From positions 154,376 through 218,375 of the forward strand of contig JAVLUZ010000742.1 of assembly GCA_036768485.1 (NCBI GenBank): 64,000 nucleotides of DNA, given 5' to 3'. Made by a program: the position numbers and the translations under genes. Below the pieces are notes generated by a model. That model was given only the letters and a program-made list of their open reading frames with translations, did no database searches and was not told the DNA's origin. Shown here piece after piece: positions 58,289 through 64,000 of this stretch; position 1 is the first letter of the stretch; the number at the start of each line of letters is the position of its first letter. This stretch comes from Mermis nigrescens. Lineage: Eukaryota > Nematoda > Enoplea > Mermithida > Mermithidae.

Positions 58289-58888
58289 CAGTGGCGGATC
58301 TAGAAATTTCCTAAGCGGCGCGGCACGCCGACTTTTTCCAAAAACAGTCGAGAATAGGTCCAAAAATTTGCCCTTAACGCGCGAAATGGCGTTTTCTTTC
58401 GTAGGTTTTACATTGTAAACTTTTACGTAAAATCACTTTTGACGCAATATTTTTTCTTAAAATTTTAAAAATTTTCGAACAATTTTATGCGAAAAAATCA
58501 TAAAATTTCTTCGACTTCAGCGAAAATCCGGCGCGAAGCGCCGGAAAAATTTGTGAAATTAAGGTGGATAGACGTCTAGAAGCATGATTCACCGCTTGAT
58601 TTCCTGTATTTCTACGCATTTGATGCAAGGAATGATATTGAAAACTAAGCAAAACTATGCTGTGTTCTGCTGTTAAAGTTGTTTCGAAACCTAACATGAA
58701 CAGAAAACGGCTGCCAGGTCGCCAAGAAAGCTAAATAAATATCATCAATAGGTATTATTCGGCGCGTAGCGCCGTAAAAATTCGAGAAATTATGGTCACG
58801 GACGGCCGAAAATCATTGCAAATTGCACATCCATTCTTTATCCCGCCAAATATTTTGGGCCAATGCCGCCCCCTTGAATCCGCCCCTG
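58289..58888 (+). mobile_element. hAT-type MITE, family U (long form)
   Basis: Ends CAGTGGCGGATCTAG and TTGAATCCGCCCCTG; exact 8-bp duplication GGAAATAG (58281-58288 and 58889-58896). 600 bp with three GGCGC...GCGCC palindromes. No coding capacity. Confidence 0.92.
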
Positions 58889-59346
58889 GGAAATAGGCAC
58901 TGTTTGATTGGGAAAGAAAAAATATGTACTCGTTTAACAACTTAAACTCATCAAATTGTCCATCTCATATTTTAAACCCGATAAAACAAAATTTATTCAA
59001 AAATTTCGCCCCCCCCCGAAAAATGATGTAACATTCTACCAGGTAAATTTAAACAGCCTTATTGTACGTAAATAATTATTTCTAACTGCGATCTCAACTA
59101 TGTAAACCGAGATTCGTCTATTCGGCTTAAAAATAAAAAAATTATGGTAGAAAAGTGGCTAAGTCGATTTTTCATTCAAGATAATAAAAAAAGGGTCCCA
59201 GAAAAATGCACTACTCAGGTAACGCTGAGCAATAAAAGGAACAGCTTTTTTGAAAAAATGGACCCTCAGATTAGCCAAGCAACGCGCTTTAAACTGTAAT
59301 GAGTCGCATGCTTTCAAAACAGATCAAGTCACGAGTAAGTCACGAG

Positions 59347-59597
59347 CATACCTGGATGTGGGGGTCGGGTATGCACCTCCAGAAACATAATAATTTCCCC
59401 AGAATTCTATTTTTTGAATATTTTTTTTTCAATTTTTTGTTTTTCCGCAATTTTTGATGCCAATGGGTAGCACTTGATGAGAAACGTTGAAAAATGGTGT
59501 TTGCTTCGCCATACCACCATTTTTAAGGCCATTTTTTGACCCTCGAAAAATTATGCGCCCCCCCCCCCCCCCAGATTTTTGCTGACGCCCACCTTTG
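59347..59597 (+). mobile_element. hAT-type MITE, family X
   Basis: Ends CATACCTGGATGTGGGGG and GACGCCCACCTTTG; exact 8-bp duplication GTCACGAG (59339-59346 and 59598-59605). Confidence 0.9.
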
Positions 59598-59930
59598 GTC
59601 ACGAGTCTATGTACTTTAAAATGTATGTATAAGTATGAGAAAATTTCATTTTTAATTTAATCTTAGCTTTTCCGCCAGACCTGTTATTAAAATTGTCTCG
59701 TCGATTCTGTAAACAGATTTAATCACCTGATTAACCAAAAATCGGGACTGACGCAGAAACTGCGACGCGAATCTCTATTGTACAACAAGGAAAGCAAAGC
59801 GAGCACCGAGTTAAACAACGGATGCGTTTCTGCCGATTTTACATCTAAAAAATGCAAATTTCTCAGAAAAATAGTGTCTAGCTGCCCAGAAGGCCAGTAT
59901 TATTTATCACTAGAGTACGAAACGTACATA

Positions 59931-60148
59931 CATTTAATAGGATGGGGACCCCACCCAAAGTTGGTCATCCCCCAATCCCCCAGAGCCAGACAATTTTTGA
60001 CCCCCCCCGCCCGATTTTCGGAGAAAAAATTCCAAAAAAAACCATTTTTAGGTGCTTTTTGATCGTTTTTAGCCAGAAACTTGAAGGTCATTTACCCCCC
60101 CTTAAAAATGGCCTGGATTCATCCCGAAATTCCGAGCCGTTACATGTA
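59931..60148 (-). mobile_element. MITE family Y, reverse orientation
   Basis: Body CAAAGTTGGTCATCCCCCAA and AACTTGAAGGTCATTTACC, end ATTCCGAGCCGTTACATGTA. Confidence 0.8.
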
Positions 60149-60164
60149 TACCCAGAATTTTGAA

Positions 60165-60385
60165 AGCATGGGAATTCTGGGGGGTGAAACTAAAAAGTTT
60201 CCTGCCTTTTCCGGGTCAAAAAACGCTGAATACCAGTCAAAAAACAACGCTTTTAACATTTCCGACGATGCATCTATCTTTCTAGAAAGCAATAACATTT
60301 TCGCACAAACGAGTAATTCGAATAAATTCAACAAAAGATCGTCAAAAAATGAATGTATGGCGCGAAGCGCTTGAAATACAATTTT
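60165..60385 (-). mobile_element. Short repeat, family V, reverse orientation
   Basis: CATGGGAATTCTGGGGGGTG at the start, CGACGATGCATCTATCTTTC in the body and GGCGCGAAGCGCTTGAAA near the end match the family reversed. Confidence 0.65.
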
Positions 60386-60875
60386 TTAAACAGATAAGCA
60401 GCTGAAAAGGAAAAGCACCTTTTCTATGAATTTTTCTGAAAAATCGCGAATTCTGTGACTGAACAAATTGGGAAGGGGGGGGGGGGGGTAAAAAACTTTC
60501 TATGAGTGAAAACCCCGATTTTCCAAACATAATGTCTCTGAGCTAGGGATGCATATAAAATGGTGCGGGAGAATTCGCAAAAAAGTTAGATGATAAGCGG
60601 AAGTAAGCGCTAGTGCTAAATGAGTCTAAATAAATAAATAAATAAATAAAATAAATAAACAAACTTAATAGATCTTGAAACTTTTTATTATACTTAATCT
60701 AAAATTGACCAGAGATTCATAACGTTTTATTTTCCGTTTTTTTGTAAGCTTACTGAAAGACTTTTAAAGCAAAAAAAGTGCAATTCGCACCAGGCTATTC
60801 GAATGAATTAGCTGAATGAATGTTATCATGTACAATTGTGGAAGTATGACTGATAACACACATTCCCATAGGAAT

Positions 60876-61049
60876 GCACATACATAGCTGGCCGTCCTAT
60901 TTTGGGTGACCAATAATAATTTTTGGGGGACTATGCCCAAAAAGGCCAAAAATAGCCCGAAAATAACGTTTAAGAAGTCTTATTTTTCCGACTTTTCTGA
61001 ATTTTGGGGGTCCGAAACCCCCGCTCTCCCCCCCCGAGATACGTGCCTG
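60876..61049 (+). mobile_element. MITE family Z
   Basis: Left end degraded (CATACATAGCTGGCCGTCC), body AAAGGCCAAAAATAGCCCG, right end GAGATACGTGCCTG. Confidence 0.8.
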
Positions 61050-61375
61050 CCCTAGTGGGGTGTGTACAACCTCCCTCAGGGTCTGAGACTCGAATCACTG
61101 TCAGACGATTTTGCGCTATCAAACGTGTTTTGCATGATGTTTGGGTAAAAATGCAGCGAAGATGTTAAAATTTTTCAGCGCTTCGCGCCGATTAGTACAT
61201 TTCTGTTTTGTTTACCAATAAAAAACCTAGAATAAAGTTGAAATGATCTAAAAAAATCAAAGTTTTCGATGAATCATTTTATTTTTTACTTACAAGATTG
61301 ACGAAACTAGTCAGAATTAAACAAATTACTTTAAAATGCAGTTTTTCACCTTAAAACATATTATATACGTGAGAA
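61050..61375 (-). mobile_element. Short repeat, family T, reverse orientation
   Basis: Reverse complement of 48320-48735: CAGGGTCTGAGACTCGAATC, CAGCGCTTCGCGCCGATTAG, then GACGAAACTAGTCAGAATTAA. Confidence 0.7.
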
Positions 61376-61851
61376 ATTATGAATTAACCATAACTGCATG
61401 TACCTAGTTTGAGTACTTCTGAAATAATAAAATTTTAATGCGAGTTAGAACCAATCGAAATAAACATCTTTTGCCAGCACTTACCCAGTAATGTTAACAA
61501 GACAGTTGTATATGCAACTATAGCTGTACCTGAGCAAGACGAATTCGCAAAATTTATTGAACAAAATAAAGATTGTCCCACGAAATGCAGGAACGATCAG
61601 ACGCTTCTAATGATAGAATAATATATTATAGTCCTTCTATATATTTATAAATTGTGGACGGGTTTCAAAATTTTTCTACAAGACTGCTATAACTTTTAAT
61701 CTTTGACCTTACGTGTAGAACTGTATTTCTTAAAACTTGTGTTATTTTAAAATGGAAAGCTCCTGATTGTAGACCCTTCAATTGCTGAGTCGATATCAAA
61801 TAGATTTTACATGCGAAATTAAATCATTAGTTTAAAAGTATACAAGTAAGC

Positions 61852-62555
61852 ATGGACGTGACGCGGGAACATCCATTTGATCATGTGTTGTTTCAGCACA
61901 ACAAAAGTCTGGAAAACTCGAACTTTTGTTAAAAAAATTTGTGCAATTTTCAAACGAAATGATAGATTTTCCGCCTTCCAAAATTTATTGGTGTAAAAAG
62001 CCGAAATGGCAGTCCAGCTTATCAAAAATGTCTCTTTATTCAGATAAAGTGCAGATGGGATTTTTGCCGAAGGAGTAGTTTCCAAATTTCGATGATATTC
62101 TCAAAAAAGGTTCGACATTAAAAAAAATGTTATGATGCCAGAATCTATGTAGAATCTGGAATGAATGCCTTAATGTTGGATACACCAAATTCTGGAAGAT
62201 ATCTGCAAGATAACTCAGCGAACCTTTGCGAAAGGGATCTCATTCAGCTTTCGGAATTTTGTCAATTATACATATAGTTCAAAATGCACTTCTACGACGG
62301 ATTGAGGACAAGCAGAATTAATGCACAATACCTAGTTTTAATGAAAAATCCTCGTGATAGGTCCAGGCTGAAAACCTTAGAGAGACAAATTTTCAGGTTC
62401 GAAACATTTTGTCTGAAGCATTTTCAGATGCAACAAGAGAACCTTTTGGATATTCATTGATCGATTTATGCCAGACAACGCCTGAAAACATGCGAGCTGA
62501 GAACTAATATTTTTCCTACAGACGATAAAAATTACGTTTATGTACCGAAATAAAT
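61852..62555 (+). pseudogene. Packaging ATPase of a divergent Polinton-like element C, broken
   Basis: Starts ATGGACGTGACG, with HPFDHVLFQ like the HPFTCLVSG start of copy B. A Walker A remnant QQKSGKLEL and PPSKIYWCKKPKWQ follow. Past frameshifts come IVQNAL, GLRTSRINAQYLVLMKNPR, EAFSDATREPFGYSLIDLC and a tail ending YVYVPK before TAA. At least four shifts or stops. Sequence identity to copies A and B is low outside the core motifs, so this is a different lineage. Confidence 0.8.
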
Positions 62556-62635
62556 ATAACTGCAAAACTTGAAAAATTAGTTTTAGAAATTTTGAGGTCT
62601 CAAAGCTACAATCTTTACAACTTATCTCCTAAATT

Positions 62636-62962
62636 ATGGAAATGGACGAAATGGTTTATTCAAAGCATTTCATGACGAACAGTGTCAAGTACAAGAACAC
62701 TAAATTTTGTATTAGCGTCACCATTCCTAGCTTTGATACTTTTTCTCGCTTTTATGACCGCATTATTCTACGACTTCACAATGTGAATAAGTGTATGGAA
62801 AACACTTATAGCCGAGAAGCAAATTTTACGATTCTAGTACACACGCCTAGGAAATTAAACAGAACGACTATGTACAGCTTAAGCAATGAAGAAAAAGACC
62901 ACTTGCTAAACTTTATAGAGAAAAATATTGCATGTACGCCTGGAATAGTGAAGAGAGTTTAG
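62636..62962 (+). CDS. Unknown intact ORF of 108 residues in element C
   Basis: Open frame beginning MEMDEMVYSKHFMTNSVKY and ending ACTPGIVKRV. Well-mixed composition, mildly basic, a central DTFSRFYDRIILRLHNVNK segment, no membrane helix or signal peptide. It lies between ATPase and integrase relics yet is unbroken. No family recognised. Confidence 0.5.
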   Translation: MEMDEMVYSKHFMTNSVKYKNTKFCISVTIPSFDTFSRFYDRIILRLHNVNKCMENTYSREANFTILVHTPRKLNRTTMYSLSNEEKDHLLNFIEKNIACTPGIVKRV

Positions 62963-63339
62963 ATTAAAAGGCTGCTTTAGATTAATCATTTTTAGCCCAG
63001 ACATATACATATGTTGCGCAATTGACGGGTTATTCACTAGCTTACACGTTGCGGCAAATGAATTTCTCCTACAAAAGATACTTGGCGGCTAATTCAAGTC
63101 TTAAACACAACTAGTTTTTAAATGCAAATCTGTATATAAACGTTTTTTTTTGCTAAATTTCATTCATTTCCGGTTCAATCCTTTCCGGGACCAGTCGATT
63201 TTGCAATTATGGTCGCTGCTCCGCTTCGAACTATTTGTTCGAATCATTCATCAACGTAGGAGAGAGTATAAATGTTTGAATTTTCTTTGTTGTAAAAACA
63301 CGCTATTTTCACCTTTTTTCAGCAATTTATGTCTTAAAT

Positions 63340-63635
63340 CATGAAAAGCGTTTCTTGCTGATGTATTTTGGACGCGATTTTCGACTGAGGCCAAAAAGCA
63401 TCGTATAAAGAAAAAGCAGAGACAATACAATAGTCAATACTTATTAACTGGTCGAAGGCGCATGTCAGCCTTTTGCATTTTGCCAATCGAAAAATCCGAC
63501 TCAGTTACAGAATATGATTCAGCGACGGAAGGTTCAGCTGCAGAAACCATTAAACAGGAACCAACGCCTAAAATATATAAAAATATAAGAAAATATAGAA
63601 AATTATATAGATATAGCCCATTATACGATGAATGA
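63340..63635 (+). pseudogene. Possible upstream part of integrase-region ORF (element C)
   Basis: A frame open from about 63350 to TGA at 63633-63635 reads FWTRFSTEAKKHRIKKKQR, then TEGSAAETIKQEPTPKIYK. Basic then acidic-linker composition. It overlaps the integrase frame by a few bases and may be its displaced N-terminal extension or a separate basic protein. Confidence 0.35.
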
Positions 63636-64000
63636 AAAATTGTTCAGATCCATTTATAGTAATTCGAATACTTCCCTCATCTTTTACTAGTATTAAATTA
63701 TTGTATAACGCTGCTAAAGCTAAAGACCCATCAGTCACATTAGCTAAGGTGAAAAAGTGCTTATCCTCACGAGGATTACGATATACTTTACATAGGCAAG
63801 CCTATCGAAAATTTAAGAGGAATAAAATTTACGTTTTTGATATTGATCATCAGTGGGAATTAGATCTTGGATTTAATATCGTTAGTGAATTTCAACAATG
63901 GTTTTAAATTCATTTTAACCTGTATTGACGTTTTAAGTAAATATGCATGGGCTAAACCTCTTAAAAATAAATCGCTACTAATGTTTCGCAAGCATTTAAA
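63632..64000 (+). pseudogene. Polinton integrase, N-terminal part, frameshifted, cut by window end (element C)
   Basis: Starts MKNCSDPFIVIRILP (63632). LLYNAAKAKDPSVTLAKVK and RYTLHRQAYRKFKRNKIYV match the N-terminal zinc-less region of Polinton integrases. HQWELDLG holds the first catalytic Asp. The frame stops at 63907; after a shift TCIDVLSKYAWAKPLKNKS continues to the window edge. Related to, but clearly diverged from, the integrase of element A. Confidence 0.85.

Larger units (their letters stand above)
61852..64000 (+). mobile_element. Polinton-like element C, partial, runs off window
   Basis: ATPase, an unknown ORF and integrase lie on one strand, unlike element A, where the integrase is opposite. 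Terminal repeats are not visible; the element continues beyond 64000. Confidence 0.75.

Noticed and set aside
59778..60062. 94-residue frame MYNKESKASTEL
   Set aside because: The first half has protein-like composition, but the second half is a Y MITE and there is no splice or promoter context.

Overview
The window is nuclear DNA of an AT-rich invertebrate animal. It carries a spliced animal gene (a UBE3B-type HECT ubiquitin ligase with GT-AG introns), remnants of Polinton/Maverick elements, and dozens of short hAT-type transposons. I cannot fix the phylum. One 100-N assembly gap lies at 26002-26101.

Layout. 1-2996: AT-rich, no gene seen, with an (AAT)n/(ATT)n palindromic microsatellite. 2997-11262: Polinton-like element A, about 8.3 kb, with about 1.1-kb terminal inverted repeats. 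It holds decayed genes for integrase (minus strand) and packaging ATPase, a small hydrophobic-tail protein, an unknown virion-cluster protein, a pVI/pX-like protein, major capsid protein, maturation protease and penton (all plus strand). No DNA polymerase B is visible. 11263-21000: mostly non-coding, with MITEs, a second microsatellite and two candidate exons of an unrecognised gene (12970-13140, 14812-14867). 21019-26160: Polinton-like cluster B on the minus strand. It has the same gene order as A but is better preserved: three to four intact reading frames, a capsid gene with one in-frame stop, a frameshifted protease and a decayed penton. A short divergent ORF resembling the start of TATA-binding protein sits next to its ATPase and runs into the gap.

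27100-39560: two copies of one long repeat unit in opposite orientation (27.1-30.9 kb and 36.95-39.56 kb). The 3' part of the ligase gene starts between them. 32370-57510: nine exons of the ligase gene on the minus strand, encoding roughly its last 450 residues including the whole HECT domain and the catalytic cysteine. All reading phases agree. Its introns hold most of the MITEs and a five-level nest of insertions at 39.7-42.9 kb. 57.5-61.8 kb: more MITEs and no further ligase exon that I can recognise. 61852-64000: the left part of a third, divergent Polinton-like element C (decayed packaging ATPase, an intact unknown 108-residue ORF, and an integrase cut by the window edge).

How it fits together: the only host gene I can support strongly is the ligase, and it looks functional. 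The Polinton genes form a virion module (packaging ATPase, capsid, penton, protease, minor proteins) plus an integrase. Most genes of cluster B, and several of A, are preceded by the same TATA-like motif, which suggests that each gene had its own promoter. The short transposons are almost all non-autonomous hAT elements. Several have exact 8-bp target duplications, so their ends and order of insertion can be read directly.
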